A stretch of 54,520 nucleotides of DNA from an uncultured SAR86 cluster bacterium. GTDB lineage: Bacteria; Pseudomonadota; Gammaproteobacteria; Magnimaribacterales; AG-339-G14. Location: contig CACJRI010000002.1 in NCBI GenBank assembly GCA_902595715.1, positions 117,449-171,968 on the forward strand. The letters are read 5' to 3'. Positions 1 through 9,507 of this stretch are shown here, in pieces; position 1 is the first letter of the stretch, and each line of letters starts with the position of its first letter. The position numbers and the translations under genes were made by a program. The notes under the pieces were generated by a model. The model saw nothing but the letters and a program-made list of their open reading frames with translations. It did not search any database and was not told the origin of the DNA.

Positions 1-709
1 GAATGCCTTGCTCTTTAGAAGATAAAATATCTTCTCTTGAACTAATACCGCTTTCAGACACCACAATCACATCTTTGGATATTTGCTTGGCTAATTCTAT
101 TGCTAAATTTTTATTGACTTCAAATGTTGTGAGGTCTCTATTATTAATACCTAATAATCTTGGATCGACGGTCAAAGCTAAATTCAATTCATCTTCCGAG
201 TGAACTTCAATCAAAACATCCAGATTTAACTCTTCTGCTAATTGAGAAAAGTCCTTCAATTGTACTAAATCAAGAGCAGCAACTATCAAAAGTATACAGT
301 CTCCTCCTGAAGCCTTAGTTTCGTATATTTGATAAGGATCAATCATGAAATCTTTTCTTAAAATTGGTAATACGCAGTTGTTCCTTACCGCGTTAAGGTA
401 CTCTAATTTTCCTTGAAAAAATGGTTCGTCTGTGAGGATGCTTAAAGAAGTGGCGCCATTAGTTTCATAATCTTCTGCAATCTTTTCCGGCTCAAAGTCT
501 TGCCTTATAAGACCTTTGCTGGGCGATGCCTTTTTAATTTCAGCAATAATAGCTGTTTCTTCCTTAGAAACCTTCTTCGAAATTGCTTCAATAAAGCCTC
601 TTTTCTGATATTTTTCAAAATCTTCCTCTAAAGATGAAATCGGCCTATAAGAACTAGACTTTTTAACTGTTTCTTTAGTGGTTTCTATTATTTTATTAAG
701 GTGATTCAT
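1..709 (-). CDS. trpC: Indole-3-glycerol phosphate synthase TrpC (3' end cut by window edge)
   Basis: Converts CdRP to indole-3-glycerol phosphate in tryptophan synthesis. I translated the minus strand from the ATG at 709-707; the frame stays open to the window edge, so about 236 codons are visible and the C-terminus is missing. Family motifs are clear: EIKKASPSKG near residue 55, ILTDEPFF, LRKDFMIDPYQ and, close to the edge, SESGIS, which belongs to the phosphate-binding end of the TIM barrel. The start overlaps the end of trpD by 14 nt, so the two are co-transcribed and probably translationally coupled. It is a separate TrpC and shows no sign of the E. coli TrpC-TrpF fusion within the part visible. 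Confidence 0.95.
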   Translation of the reverse strand, partial: MNHLNKIIETTKETVKKSSSYRPISSLEEDFEKYQKRGFIEAISKKVSKEETAIIAEIKKASPSKGLIRQDFEPEKIAEDYETNGATSLSILTDEPFFQGKLEYLNAVRNNCVLPILRKDFMIDPYQIYETKASGGDCILLIVAALDLVQLKDFSQLAEELNLDVLIEVHSEDELNLALTVDPRLLGINNRDLTTFEVNKNLAIELAKQISKDVIVVSESGISSREDILSSKEQGI

Positions 710-1727
710 TGAAATTATTAGAAAAAGTAGCTAATTCTTTAAGCTTATCTAAGCCTGATCCTGACTTTATTACATCGATTGCTGTCTCAAATGCTTTTTC
801 AAAGCTACTTGCTAAGTCAGAAACATAAATCACAGCAGCAGAATTTAGACTTATTATATCTTCGCCTGATTTAAAGCCTTCATTTTGGAGAGTTGTCTTT
901 ATAAGCTCTAGACTTTGTGATGGAGAGTCTATTTGAAGGTCATTTAAATTTTTATGATGAATATCAAAATCTTTTGGATCAATTTCATACTCTTTAATTT
1001 TGTTATTTTCCAACTCCGCTACAAATGTTTTATCTACTGAACTAATTTCATCAAGACCATCTTTTGAATGAAAAACCATCGCTTTAATTGTTCCAAGATT
1101 TTTTAGAGTTTCTGCAACAGGTAAAACCCATTTAGGATCATAAACCCCAATACATTGCCTTTTTGCACCTGCTGGATTTGTGAGTGGTCCAAGCAAATTG
1201 AAAATAGTTTTATCGGCAATTCGTTTTCTCACTGGCATGACGTATTTCATTCCCGGATGAAAATTTTGAGCGAACATAAATCCAATTCCAACTTCCTCAA
1301 TACATTTAGCAACTTGATTTGGACTTAGACTCAAATTCACATTAGCTACTTCTAAGACATCAGCGCTGCCACTTTTTCCTGTTGCTGTCCTGTTACCATG
1401 TTTTGCAATTTTTACTTTCGCTGCTGCTGCTACCAATCCTGCAGTTGTAGATACGTTCATCATACTTTTACCGAGTCCTCCTGTTCCGCAACAATCAACA
1501 AGATTATCTTTTTCTTTCAAGTCAACTTTTAAGGAAGCAGCTCTCATTGCCAGAACAGCTCCAGTTAATTCATCTGATGTTTCTCCTTTTTTCGAAAGAC
1601 CAAGAAGAAAGTTTTCAATCTCTTGATCTGAGATCTTTCCAAAAAAAATTTCTTGTATGACATGAGCAGTTTCTTCTTGAGAAAGGTTTTTTGAAGAAAC
1701 TTTAGATATGATTTCCTTTGAATTCAT
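696..1727 (-). CDS. trpD: Anthranilate phosphoribosyltransferase TrpD
   Basis: Transfers phosphoribose from PRPP to anthranilate, second step of tryptophan synthesis. The 343-residue length is normal for the free-standing enzyme. The GTGG loop (CCGTGGLGKSMMNVST) near residue 80, the KHGNRTATGKSGSADVLE stretch and NLLGPLTNP are all characteristic. It begins inside the end of trpG (ATGA, 4-nt overlap) and its end overlaps trpC by 14 nt. In E. coli this domain is fused to TrpG; here the two are separate genes, as in Pseudomonas. Confidence 0.96.
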   Translation of the reverse strand: MNSKEIISKVSSKNLSQEETAHVIQEIFFGKISDQEIENFLLGLSKKGETSDELTGAVLAMRAASLKVDLKEKDNLVDCCGTGGLGKSMMNVSTTAGLVAAAAKVKIAKHGNRTATGKSGSADVLEVANVNLSLSPNQVAKCIEEVGIGFMFAQNFHPGMKYVMPVRKRIADKTIFNLLGPLTNPAGAKRQCIGVYDPKWVLPVAETLKNLGTIKAMVFHSKDGLDEISSVDKTFVAELENNKIKEYEIDPKDFDIHHKNLNDLQIDSPSQSLELIKTTLQNEGFKSGEDIISLNSAAVIYVSDLASSFEKAFETAIDVIKSGSGLDKLKELATFSNNFNESP

Positions 1728-2290
1728 ACTGTATTTAAAAAATTAGAAAGAAGTTTTTTCCCATCTTCAGTCATGATTGATTCTGGATGAAACTGAACTC
1801 CACTCACATTCAATTTGCAATGTTGAATCCCCATAATGGAACCATCTGCAGTTCTCGCATTAACAATAAAATCCTCAGAGAGAGTTTTTTCTTCAATAAC
1901 TAAAGAGTGATATCTAGTTGCAGTGAAATTATTAGGCATGCCTTCAAACAAGAAATTACCATCATGCTGTATTTCAGAGGTTTTGCCATGCATAAGTTGT
2001 TTGGCTTTTATGATATTTGCACCAAAGACTGCACCAATAGCTTGATGTCCCAAACATACGCCTAAAATAGGCTTATTTTCCTTAAAAGAATCAATAACTT
2101 GCATAGATATCCCAGACTCTTTTGGGGTACAAGGCCCAGGGGAAATTACAATATATTTTGGATCAAGTTTTTTTATTTCTTCTATCGTTATTTGGTCGTT
2201 TCTGAAAGTTTTAACCTCTTGCCCCAACTCTCCAAAATATTGAACAAGGTTATAAGTAAAAGAATCGTAATTGTCGATCATCAATAACAT
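1724..2290 (-). CDS. trpG: Anthranilate synthase component II (glutamine amidotransferase) TrpG
   Basis: Class I glutamine amidotransferase that supplies ammonia to TrpE. 188 residues. The nucleophile is Cys79 in GVCLGHQAIG and the His168/Glu170 pair lies in GVQFHPES, so the triad is complete. The N-terminal MLLMIDNYDSFTYNLVQYFG is typical of the TrpG/PabA family. In such small genomes one subunit may also serve p-aminobenzoate synthesis; that is inference. The start codon abuts the trpE stop codon with no gap, and the end overlaps trpD by 4 nt. Confidence 0.95.
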   Translation of the reverse strand: MLLMIDNYDSFTYNLVQYFGELGQEVKTFRNDQITIEEIKKLDPKYIVISPGPCTPKESGISMQVIDSFKENKPILGVCLGHQAIGAVFGANIIKAKQLMHGKTSEIQHDGNFLFEGMPNNFTATRYHSLVIEEKTLSEDFIVNARTADGSIMGIQHCKLNVSGVQFHPESIMTEDGKKLLSNFLNTV

Positions 2291-3742
2291 TTATGAACCT
2301 ATATTGTTAATTGCTTTGACTATTGCCATTGATTTATTGTTTACTTCTTCCCATTCCTTCTCTGCAACAGAATCAGCAACTATTCCTCCACCTGCTCCAA
2401 CATATATTTTTTTATCTTTGATGACAGCACTTCTAATGACAATAGCAGTATCCATATTACCTGACCAAGATATGTACCCTACTGCACCTCCATATATTCT
2501 TCTTCTTGAAACTTCCAGCTCGTCAATAATTTCCATGGCTCTTACTTTCGGGGCTCCCGTCAAGGTTCCTGCTGGGAAAGTTGCTCTAAGGGCGTCTATC
2601 GGTGAAATGTTATCTCTAACCTTTCCAACCACATTGGAAACCAAATGCATAACATGTGAGTATCTTTCAATAACCATTTTTTCATTGGTATTTACTGAAC
2701 CAATTTCAGCAACTCTGCCAATATCATTGCGTCCTAAATCTATCAGCATTAAATGTTCTGCTAATTCTTTGGGATCATTTTTGAGTTCATCTTCAAGTTG
2801 TTGGTCTTCTTTTTCATTTTTTCCTCGAGGTTTAGTTCCAGCAATTGGTCTGACAGTAATATCCCCATGCTCCAGTCTTACTAAAATTTCTGGAGACGAA
2901 CCAACTAATTGGTAATCTCCAAAATCTAAGAAAAACATGTAAGGAGAAGGATTTAATTTTCTAAGGGATTTATAGAGTTCAAAAGGAGGAAGATCAAAAT
3001 CTGCTGATCTTTCTTGAGCAAAGACGACCTGCATTACGTCTCCCTCAATTATGTAGTCCTTTATTTTTTCAATACACTTTGTGTACTGTTCGAAATTCAT
3101 ATTTGATTTGAAAGTTATTTCATTCTTAGATGTAACTTCTTCAGTTTTACTATCATCTTGAGATTCTAGTCTTTCTATCAACTCATCAATCTCGCTAAAT
3201 GTTTCTGAGTATGAATTTTCAATATTTGGATTTGAATAAAAAACAACTTCTAATGTTTTTTCTAGGTTATCAAAAATCATAACTTTGTCAGATATAAGTA
3301 AATTTATATCTTCTATTTCATGAGCTTCATTTTTTGAAGTATTTTTAAGTTTAGTTTCTATTAACCTAATGGATTCGTAGCCAAAAAAGCCTACTAACCC
3401 TCCAGAAAAGATTGGCAGATCTCCTGTATCAGGATAGAAATTTTCTTCTAAATAATTTTCAATGAAACTTAATGGGTCAGATGCAGAAATTTTTTCTTCA
3501 ATGCCCCCTAAGTTCAAAGAAATTTCACCATTCTTTACTTTTATTGAAGATTCTGAGGGTAATCCAATGATCGAATATCTACCCCATTTCATGTCGACTT
3601 CTGCAGATTCTAAAAAATAAGAGCCTTTTGACTTAAATTTTTCATAAATATCAATAGGTATAAGCTTTTCAGCCTTTATTTTCTTTGATAAAGGTACACG
3701 ATTATATGTACCTTTTTGACTGTAGAATTCCTTTTCTATCAT
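2291..3742 (-). CDS. trpE: Anthranilate synthase component I TrpE
   Basis: Chorismate-binding subunit making anthranilate with TrpG. 483 residues. The N-terminal ESAE-type motif (YFLESAEVD, about residue 43) corresponds to the Trp feedback-binding site of the family. The C-terminal catalytic domain has RPIAGTKPRGK, MLIDLGRNDIGRVAEIGSV, GTLTGAPKVRAMEIIDELE and GAGGGIVADSVAEKEW. Its ATG lies directly after the stop of the DUF192 gene (zero gap). There is therefore no room for a leader-peptide attenuator in front of trpE; control must come from farther upstream or from feedback inhibition. Confidence 0.96.
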   Translation of the reverse strand: MIEKEFYSQKGTYNRVPLSKKIKAEKLIPIDIYEKFKSKGSYFLESAEVDMKWGRYSIIGLPSESSIKVKNGEISLNLGGIEEKISASDPLSFIENYLEENFYPDTGDLPIFSGGLVGFFGYESIRLIETKLKNTSKNEAHEIEDINLLISDKVMIFDNLEKTLEVVFYSNPNIENSYSETFSEIDELIERLESQDDSKTEEVTSKNEITFKSNMNFEQYTKCIEKIKDYIIEGDVMQVVFAQERSADFDLPPFELYKSLRKLNPSPYMFFLDFGDYQLVGSSPEILVRLEHGDITVRPIAGTKPRGKNEKEDQQLEDELKNDPKELAEHLMLIDLGRNDIGRVAEIGSVNTNEKMVIERYSHVMHLVSNVVGKVRDNISPIDALRATFPAGTLTGAPKVRAMEIIDELEVSRRRIYGGAVGYISWSGNMDTAIVIRSAVIKDKKIYVGAGGGIVADSVAEKEWEEVNNKSMAIVKAINNIGS

Positions 3743-4150
3743 TTAATTTAGGACTAATTTTGAATTATTCTTAATATTATTTAATGAAAACCAGCCTTTA
3801 GTTAGTTCTAAAGCATATTTGGCGGGTTCAGAAGAGCAAACAGAATCAAGCGATCTTGGAAATAAATTTTTTACTTCAATCAATGTCATATCTTCTCTAA
3901 AGAATCCAAGATCTAAAGAAATGTATGTATTTTTCATCCACATACATCTTTTACCTGCATTTTTCCAAATGAATAACATTCCGTCTGAATTTGATAAATC
4001 TTTTCTATACATTAGACCTTTTGATTTCTCTCTTTGAGAAATAGCCAATTCTACGCATAAATTTACTTTCTCAATAGAAATTGAACTGCATTGTTTATCA
4101 GAACTAGCTAAAACTGGAGACAATAAAAGAAGAAAAAGTAATTTAATCAA
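3743..4150 (-). CDS. Exported DUF192 family protein
   Basis: 135 residues. The first ~15 residues ([13 protein letters not shown]) form a signal peptide, so the mature protein should be periplasmic. The rest matches DUF192: a KVNLCVELA strand, [15 protein letters not shown], then [20 protein letters not shown] and ISLDLGFF. The biochemical role of DUF192 is not established. The start overlaps the end of rpe by 8 nt and the stop abuts trpE, so it is embedded in the rpe-trp run at the place where many gammaproteobacteria have gph. Four cysteines in the mature part could form disulphides. Confidence 0.82.
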   Translation of the reverse strand: MIKLLFLLLLSPVLASSDKQCSSISIEKVNLCVELAISQREKSKGLMYRKDLSNSDGMLFIWKNAGKRCMWMKNTYISLDLGFFREDMTLIEVKNLFPRSLDSVCSSEPAKYALELTKGWFSLNNIKNNSKLVLN

Positions 4151-4811
4151 TTAAAGATTTTAAATTTGAAATTGTTTCTTTGTAATTTTTTGTATTAAAA
4201 ATAGCAGAGCCTGCAACAAAAGTATCGGCACCTGCCTTAGAAACTTCAGATATATTTTCTTTTGAAATACCTCCATCAACTTCTAATCTAATCTCTTTAT
4301 CTAAGGAATCTATCTTCTTTCTGAGTTTTTTAATTTTAGGAATTGTTGAGTCTATGAACTTTTGTCCTCCAAAACCGGGGTTAACACTCATTAGCAAAAC
4401 CAAATCTAATTCGGACAGAATAGAATTTATTGTGCTCAAAGGTGTGGCTGGATTAAGGACCATGCCAGCTTTTAAATCATAATTCTTTATCGTTTGGACG
4501 CATTTGTGTATATGTTCGGTCGCTTCTGGATGAAAACTTATAACAGAAGCACCTGCTTCTGCGAAATCATCAATGAGTCTTTCTACTGGCTTTACCATTA
4601 AATGCACATCTATTGGAGCTTTAATTCCATAATCAATTAGAGACTTACACACCATAGGGCCAATAGTAAGATTGGGTACGTAGTGATTATCCATTACGTC
4701 AAAGTGAATCCAGTCGGCACCAGCTGATAAAACGGCATCAACTTCCTTACCTAGTTGAGAAAAATCTGCAGATAAGATTGAAGGGGCGATTACATTTTTT
4801 TGTTTTGCCAT
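4143..4811 (-). CDS. rpe: Ribulose-phosphate 3-epimerase
   Basis: Interconverts ribulose 5-phosphate and xylulose 5-phosphate in the pentose phosphate pathway. 222 residues, normal length. Motifs: [17 protein letters not shown] at the N-terminus, [18 protein letters not shown] with the metal-binding His and Asp, [17 protein letters not shown] and EVDGGI. It lies upstream of trpE on the same strand, as rpe-gph-trpE does in Pseudomonas, but gph is absent. It follows murU after 13 nt. Confidence 0.97.
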   Translation of the reverse strand: MAKQKNVIAPSILSADFSQLGKEVDAVLSAGADWIHFDVMDNHYVPNLTIGPMVCKSLIDYGIKAPIDVHLMVKPVERLIDDFAEAGASVISFHPEATEHIHKCVQTIKNYDLKAGMVLNPATPLSTINSILSELDLVLLMSVNPGFGGQKFIDSTIPKIKKLRKKIDSLDKEIRLEVDGGISKENISEVSKAGADTFVAGSAIFNTKNYKETISNLKSLID

Positions 4812-4824
4812 AAGCAGAAGTTTA

Positions 4825-5484
4825 CTATTCGACTACTAACGCGTCTAACAAGTTCATCTCTTTTTTTGAGTTTAAATTTATTAATTCCCCAGAATAAATC
4901 TCACCTGTAACTTCATTTTGTTTTACATACTTTTGAAGTAAATCGGTCCACAAATCATAATAATCTTCTTTAAGATCTTTGAAAATTTTTGGATTTATCA
5001 GTGCTATACCCGCATAAGTTAGATTGTTTTTTGTTATTGAATTTTTTACGATACCAGCTTCTAAATATGCATCTTTTGATTTTTTTTCTTTAAAAAAAAT
5101 TAAATGAGCTGCCTTTTTCAATTTAAAGTCTATAAATTTTTCAAAAGGGAAATCACTCCATAGATCTCCGCTTAATAACAAAAAAGGTTCTTTTTGAAGA
5201 AGTCTTTTGGCTTTTATAAGAGCACCGCCAGTTCCTTGAATTTCTTCCTCATAAGAAAAATTTATTTTTAGACCATATTTTTCTCCTCTACCAACCGATC
5301 TAATTAGTTTGTTTGATAGGTAGTGTGTATTTATAACTACATTTTTAAAACCTGCTTTTTTAATTTTTTTAAGGTTCCAATGAATCAGGGGTTTGTTTTT
5401 TACTTTGATCAATGGCTTCGGTAATTTTTCTGTAAAAGGTCTGAGCCTCTTTCCAAAACCAGCTGCAAGGATGAATACTCTCAT
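4825..5484 (-). CDS. murU: Sugar-phosphate nucleotidyltransferase, MurU type
   Basis: 219-residue nucleotidyltransferase. The N-terminal [20 protein letters not shown] is the pyrophosphorylase signature, followed by a [10 protein letters not shown] loop and an LLSGDLW metal-binding Asp. Its partner amgK lies upstream with a 4-nt overlap. This pair is the MurU/AmgK arrangement known from Pseudomonas, in which MurU makes UDP-MurNAc from MurNAc-1-phosphate in peptidoglycan recycling. The function is assigned from family plus partner; a generic sugar-1-phosphate nucleotidyltransferase is the alternative. Confidence 0.85.
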   Translation of the reverse strand: MRVFILAAGFGKRLRPFTEKLPKPLIKVKNKPLIHWNLKKIKKAGFKNVVINTHYLSNKLIRSVGRGEKYGLKINFSYEEEIQGTGGALIKAKRLLQKEPFLLLSGDLWSDFPFEKFIDFKLKKAAHLIFFKEKKSKDAYLEAGIVKNSITKNNLTYAGIALINPKIFKDLKEDYYDLWTDLLQKYVKQNEVTGEIYSGELINLNSKKEMNLLDALVVE

Positions 5485-6500
5485 AATGTTTTAAGTCTTT
5501 GCTCCAAAATTGGTATTAAGTTTTTAAAGAAATCGCTATAGCGTTTTGTTTCATTGTATTCTGAGGATGTATTTGTTAAATAGTTAAGAATGGTTTTAAA
5601 ATCTTTTAATCTTTCAGATCTATTTAAACTTAAAAAAACTTGAGATAGTTTTCCCAATATTCTTGTCTGTCTTTGTAGGCTTGCAAAATCAATCATTCTT
5701 TTGGCGTCTGAAGATTTAAGTGAAGCGCTTTTAGCAATTTGTGAGTTTTCTACATAAAAATCAAGCCAATTGCTTATCTCCTCATCCGTCCACTCAATAT
5801 AAAGATCTTTAAATAGAGAGGCTAGGTCTATTCCCAAAGGACCAATTAAAGCATCTTGGAAATCAATTACACCGATTTTTTCTTCCGACAATGAAATTAA
5901 ATTTCTTGATTCAAAATCATAGTGGCCTATGACTTGAGGATGATCTTTGAGTTCTGAAATTATTATCGAATAAAATTCATCTATTTCCTCATTTAGCATC
6001 TGAAGTTCAGGAGCATTTAGAAATTCTTCTAAAAAGAATCTTTTAAATAAATTTAGATTATTTTTTGTAATATTTTCAAAATCTGAAAAGATGCTTTTAT
6101 CTAATTCTATAACTTCAATCTTATGAATTTGTTCTATAGCTAATTTGATTAATTTATTTGAATTTTGTTTATTCAAATAAAATTGCAAAACGTCATCTCC
6201 AAAATCTTTAACAATTAAAAGTCCAAGTGTCTCATTTTTAAAGTAAATATCTGGCACATTGACTTTTGCCTTTTTAAATATTTTTGCTTTTGTGCAAAAG
6301 GACTCAATACTTTCATCAATGCCTTTAGGCACCACCATTAAAATAGAGCTTTTATCTTTGTAAGGAATTCGAAAAAACGTCCTTTGACTAGACTCTATTC
6401 TGAGCTTTTCACCTTTAGACAGTATCTCTTTGTTTGATATACCAATGCTTTCTGATACCCAATTTAAGGATTCAGCGGAAATATCGCTAGGCTGAATCAA
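5481..6500 (-). CDS. amgK: Anomeric sugar kinase, AmgK type (aminoglycoside phosphotransferase fold)
   Basis: 339 residues with an APH-type kinase fold. The catalytic loop is VIGHYDFESRNLIS (Asp as base, Asn as metal ligand) and the second metal Asp lies in IGVIDFQDALIGPLGIDLAS. In Pseudomonas AmgK phosphorylates MurNAc and GlcNAc at the anomeric position and feeds MurU; the 4-nt overlap with murU supports that role. Both genes are divergent from lptD, which is the Pseudomonas arrangement. A 5-nt gap separates it from the SDR gene upstream. Confidence 0.85.
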   Translation of the reverse strand: MIQPSDISAESLNWVSESIGISNKEILSKGEKLRIESSQRTFFRIPYKDKSSILMVVPKGIDESIESFCTKAKIFKKAKVNVPDIYFKNETLGLLIVKDFGDDVLQFYLNKQNSNKLIKLAIEQIHKIEVIELDKSIFSDFENITKNNLNLFKRFFLEEFLNAPELQMLNEEIDEFYSIIISELKDHPQVIGHYDFESRNLISLSEEKIGVIDFQDALIGPLGIDLASLFKDLYIEWTDEEISNWLDFYVENSQIAKSASLKSSDAKRMIDFASLQRQTRILGKLSQVFLSLNRSERLKDFKTILNYLTNTSSEYNETKRYSDFFKNLIPILEQRLKTL

Positions 6501-6505
6501 AATTT

Positions 6506-7366
6506 TTATGAGTCTATCGCTGCTTGAGGAGGAGGAATATCATCTGGTACAAAAAAGTCCGGCGCTAGCTGAGCGAAAGGTACTTCAGCATATTTTGAAA
6601 AATCCTTCACTCCATTATCAGCTAACAAATTATCATCAATACAAAAATTACCAGTGAAATCTTTAGAATCTTTTGTAAGAATTACATACGCTGCATCAGC
6701 CATAATTTCAGGAGTTCTAGAAACTTTTACAGTTTCATCTCCGCCAAGAATATTTTTTACTGCAGCCGTTGCAATGGCTGTCCTAGGCCATAAAGCATTT
6801 ACTGCAACTCCTTGCTCTTTGAATTCCTCTGCCATTCCTAATACACAAAGGCTCATGCCAAATTTAGCTATCGAATAAGCGACACTATTTGCAAACCACT
6901 TAGGATTCATATCAAGAGGAGGAGACAAATTCAAAATATGAGGATTTTCAGCTTTAAGCAAAAAAGGAAGGCATTTTTTTGATGTTAAAAAAGTTCCTCT
7001 TGCGTTTATTTGGTTCATTAAATCGTATCTTTTCATGTCGGTTTGAAGGGTATTAGTCAATTGAATAGCACTTGCATTATTTACACATATATCAATACCG
7101 CCAAAATGTTCTGCTCCCTTGTTTACAGCATCTTCCAGTTGGTCTTCAAACCTTACATCGCATAAAACAGGAAAAGCTTTTCCTCCAGCTTCTTCAATTT
7201 CTTCAGCAGCTGTATAAATTGTTCCAGGAAGCTTAGGATGAGGTTCAGCTGTTTTAGCGGCCAATATTACATTGGCTCCATCTTGTGCTGCTCTTTTTGC
7301 AATCGCCAACCCTATCCCTCTTGAAGCTCCTGAAATGAATAAAGTTTTATTTGTTAATGTGCTCAT
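6506..7366 (-). CDS. SDR family oxidoreductase, HSDL2-like
   Basis: 286-residue short-chain dehydrogenase. The cofactor loop is SGASRGIG near residue 11, followed by CVNNAS, the catalytic-type Ser in NLSPPL and the YSIAK Tyr-x3-Lys pair. The insertion LAAKTAEPHPKLPGTIYTAA after strand two is characteristic of proteins resembling hydroxysteroid dehydrogenase-like 2. The substrate is unknown; the family is usually linked to lipid metabolism. It is the first gene of the minus-strand run that continues through amgK, murU and rpe to trpC. The 92-nt gap to lptD must hold both divergent promoters. Confidence 0.85.
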   Translation of the reverse strand: MSTLTNKTLFISGASRGIGLAIAKRAAQDGANVILAAKTAEPHPKLPGTIYTAAEEIEEAGGKAFPVLCDVRFEDQLEDAVNKGAEHFGGIDICVNNASAIQLTNTLQTDMKRYDLMNQINARGTFLTSKKCLPFLLKAENPHILNLSPPLDMNPKWFANSVAYSIAKFGMSLCVLGMAEEFKEQGVAVNALWPRTAIATAAVKNILGGDETVKVSRTPEIMADAAYVILTKDSKDFTGNFCIDDNLLADNGVKDFSKYAEVPFAQLAPDFFVPDDIPPPQAAIDS

Positions 7367-7398
7367 AAAAATTCTCTAAGTAAAAATAAATATTTTAA

Positions 7399-7416
7399 AC
7401 AGAATATAAATTCTGT
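7399..7416. repeat. Operator-like inverted repeat between the SDR gene and lptD
   Basis: A perfect 7-bp inverted repeat, ACAGAAT-ATAA-ATTCTGT, sits in the middle of the 92-nt divergent intergenic region. Its size and position fit an operator for a dimeric regulator controlling one or both flanking transcripts. No such regulator is encoded nearby, so this is only a candidate. Confidence 0.35.
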
Positions 7417-7458
7417 ATATCTCTAATATTAAATATTTTTAAAGGTAAAATAGCTATC

Positions 7459-9507
7459 TTGAATAAAATATTTAATTTTCTTTTTTTCACTACTTTTTGT
7501 TTTGGTAGCCTATTTGCTTCCAATATTGAATTTAATGCAGACAAAACCTCCTTTGACACAAAAAATAAATTTTTATTGTTAGAGGGCAACGTATCTCTAA
7601 AAATTGAAAATCTTCAATTTAAAGCCGACCAAGTAAGTTTGGATAATAAAAATAAGGTTTTTTCCAGCGAAAAGATTAGATTTTCTTCATTGGATGACTT
7701 TCTTTATGGACAAACCAAGTTTGTGAGTGTCTCTGAAGATAAAACGATCATGAAGGATGTAGAATTTTCAAGCTGTCCTTGTGAAGACAAAATATGGTGG
7801 GTCGAATCAGAAGAATTGGAGTTTCAAAATAGCAATAATCTTCTTTCAGCAAAAAAAAGTAGGTTAATTGTGCAAGGAAAAACTCTGGCTTACTTAAATA
7901 AAGCAAATTTTCCAATTAGCGCAAAAAGAAAGACTGGAATTCTTCTTCCTGAAATTTCTATAAATGAAAGGTCTGGTTTAGATCTAAAAATTCCCGTTTA
8001 CCTAAATCTTAAAGAAAACCTTGATTTGACTGTTGAACCTAGATTAATGACGCAAAGAGGTTATGGAATAACAAATCAACTCAGATATTTAGGAAGAAAT
8101 TATGAAGGATTTTTTAATTCTTCAATTTTATTTGACGATGAATCGTCCTTTAAAACACTTGAAAGAGATGAAACTAGGTGGTCATACAATTTATCACACC
8201 AACAAAAAGTCAAAGATAATGTTTTTTTTAATTTAGAAACTTCTTCTAGCGGAGATCCTTTCTACTTATCTGATCTAGGAAGTTTTATGAGCGGACTTTC
8301 CAGAACCTTTGTCTTGCCCCAGAAAACCGATCTAACATTTTTTGATAAAAACCTCTTTGTTAAAGCAGATATAAATTCCTTCAAACTTACCAATCCACTT
8401 GGAGTTAATCAATTTCAAAGGATGCCAGGAATTGAAATGAAATATTTTATAAATAGAAAAAACTTTATTTTTCATCTTAGATCTGATTTGGCAAATTTTA
8501 GAAAGGGAGGTTCATTTAGAAACGAAGAAAAACAAAGAGTTCAAAGATTGATATTAAAACCAAAATTTTCTTATGCCTTATTCAAAAATAACTATCTTTT
8601 GGAAACTTCTTTCTTGATAAATTATATTCATCTAGAAACAAATTTGAACGAAGCTAGTTCCATTTTGCCAACTTTAAAATTAAATCAATCTTTAAAATTT
8701 TACAAACAACATAATTCAGAAAGATTTATATTTGAACCTTTCTTAAACATTTCTATTTCGGATCAAAAAAAAATACTTAACGATCTAATGATTGATTCTG
8801 GCATCAGAATGACATCCTTAAATGAAGATGCAAATTTTGGAGACCTGTTCTTTAGTTATCAAAAGGACTTAAACATAGGAGCGAAACTCTTTAGAGCAAA
8901 TTCAAGAAAAAAAAATTTAAGTTTGAAGGTAGAAAAATTATTTTCCTCAAGAAAAAAAAGTATCTTTTATGATGAAATTAGATTGGATTTACCTGAACCT
9001 TTTTCAATTAAATTTAATTATAAGTCCCCCCTAGGAGTTGTATTTAATTCTAATATTTCTATAGACGATGATAAAAATTTTTCATCCTATAAAAATACTC
9101 TGAAGATAGACTCAAAAGAGTACAAAATATCTTTTAGTCATTATCTTGTAAAAAATATTCAAATTTTTAATTTAAGAGAGAATTACTTAGAAATGAAGAA
9201 AATAAATTCTTTTGATTTTACGGCAAAATTTAACTTATCTAAAAATTGGGCTGGAGGCTTTAAATTTATAAATGATTTGGAACATAAAAAAAATATTAAT
9301 TCTGTTATTTCTTTAGATTATGAAAATGATGGCATGACAGTAGGCATAGCTTATTTGAAATCTATTGAGCTTGACTGGTTTAGTATTTTGGAAAATAGTA
9401 CTTTTAGGGATTATCATAAAGATAGATTTAGACTATTTTTTGAACTAAAAGGTCTTGGGTCTATAGGAAGACCAAAGGAAGATTACCTAAAGAGAAGAAG
9501 TTTATGA
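7459..9507 (+). CDS. lptD: LPS-assembly outer-membrane protein LptD
   Basis: Outer-membrane beta-barrel that inserts LPS into the outer leaflet with LptE. 682 residues, about 100 shorter than E. coli LptD. A signal peptide covers about residues 1-20 (FNFLFFTTFCFGSLFAS). An OstA/LptA-like jellyroll follows (IEFNADKTSFDTKNKFLLLEGNV), then the LptD landmark SSCPCEDKIWWVESEELEF and KRKTGILLPEIS, and the barrel ends with FELKGLGSIGR. The start is TTG, with AAAGGT about 12 nt upstream. The adjacent Cys-Cys pair near the C-terminus of the E. coli protein is not present. It heads the lptD-surA-pdxA-rsmA-apaH operon. Confidence 0.9.
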   Translation: MNKIFNFLFFTTFCFGSLFASNIEFNADKTSFDTKNKFLLLEGNVSLKIENLQFKADQVSLDNKNKVFSSEKIRFSSLDDFLYGQTKFVSVSEDKTIMKDVEFSSCPCEDKIWWVESEELEFQNSNNLLSAKKSRLIVQGKTLAYLNKANFPISAKRKTGILLPEISINERSGLDLKIPVYLNLKENLDLTVEPRLMTQRGYGITNQLRYLGRNYEGFFNSSILFDDESSFKTLERDETRWSYNLSHQQKVKDNVFFNLETSSSGDPFYLSDLGSFMSGLSRTFVLPQKTDLTFFDKNLFVKADINSFKLTNPLGVNQFQRMPGIEMKYFINRKNFIFHLRSDLANFRKGGSFRNEEKQRVQRLILKPKFSYALFKNNYLLETSFLINYIHLETNLNEASSILPTLKLNQSLKFYKQHNSERFIFEPFLNISISDQKKILNDLMIDSGIRMTSLNEDANFGDLFFSYQKDLNIGAKLFRANSRKKNLSLKVEKLFSSRKKSIFYDEIRLDLPEPFSIKFNYKSPLGVVFNSNISIDDDKNFSSYKNTLKIDSKEYKISFSHYLVKNIQIFNLRENYLEMKKINSFDFTAKFNLSKNWAGGFKFINDLEHKKNINSVISLDYENDGMTVGIAYLKSIELDWFSILENSTFRDYHKDRFRLFFELKGLGSIGRPKEDYLKRRSL

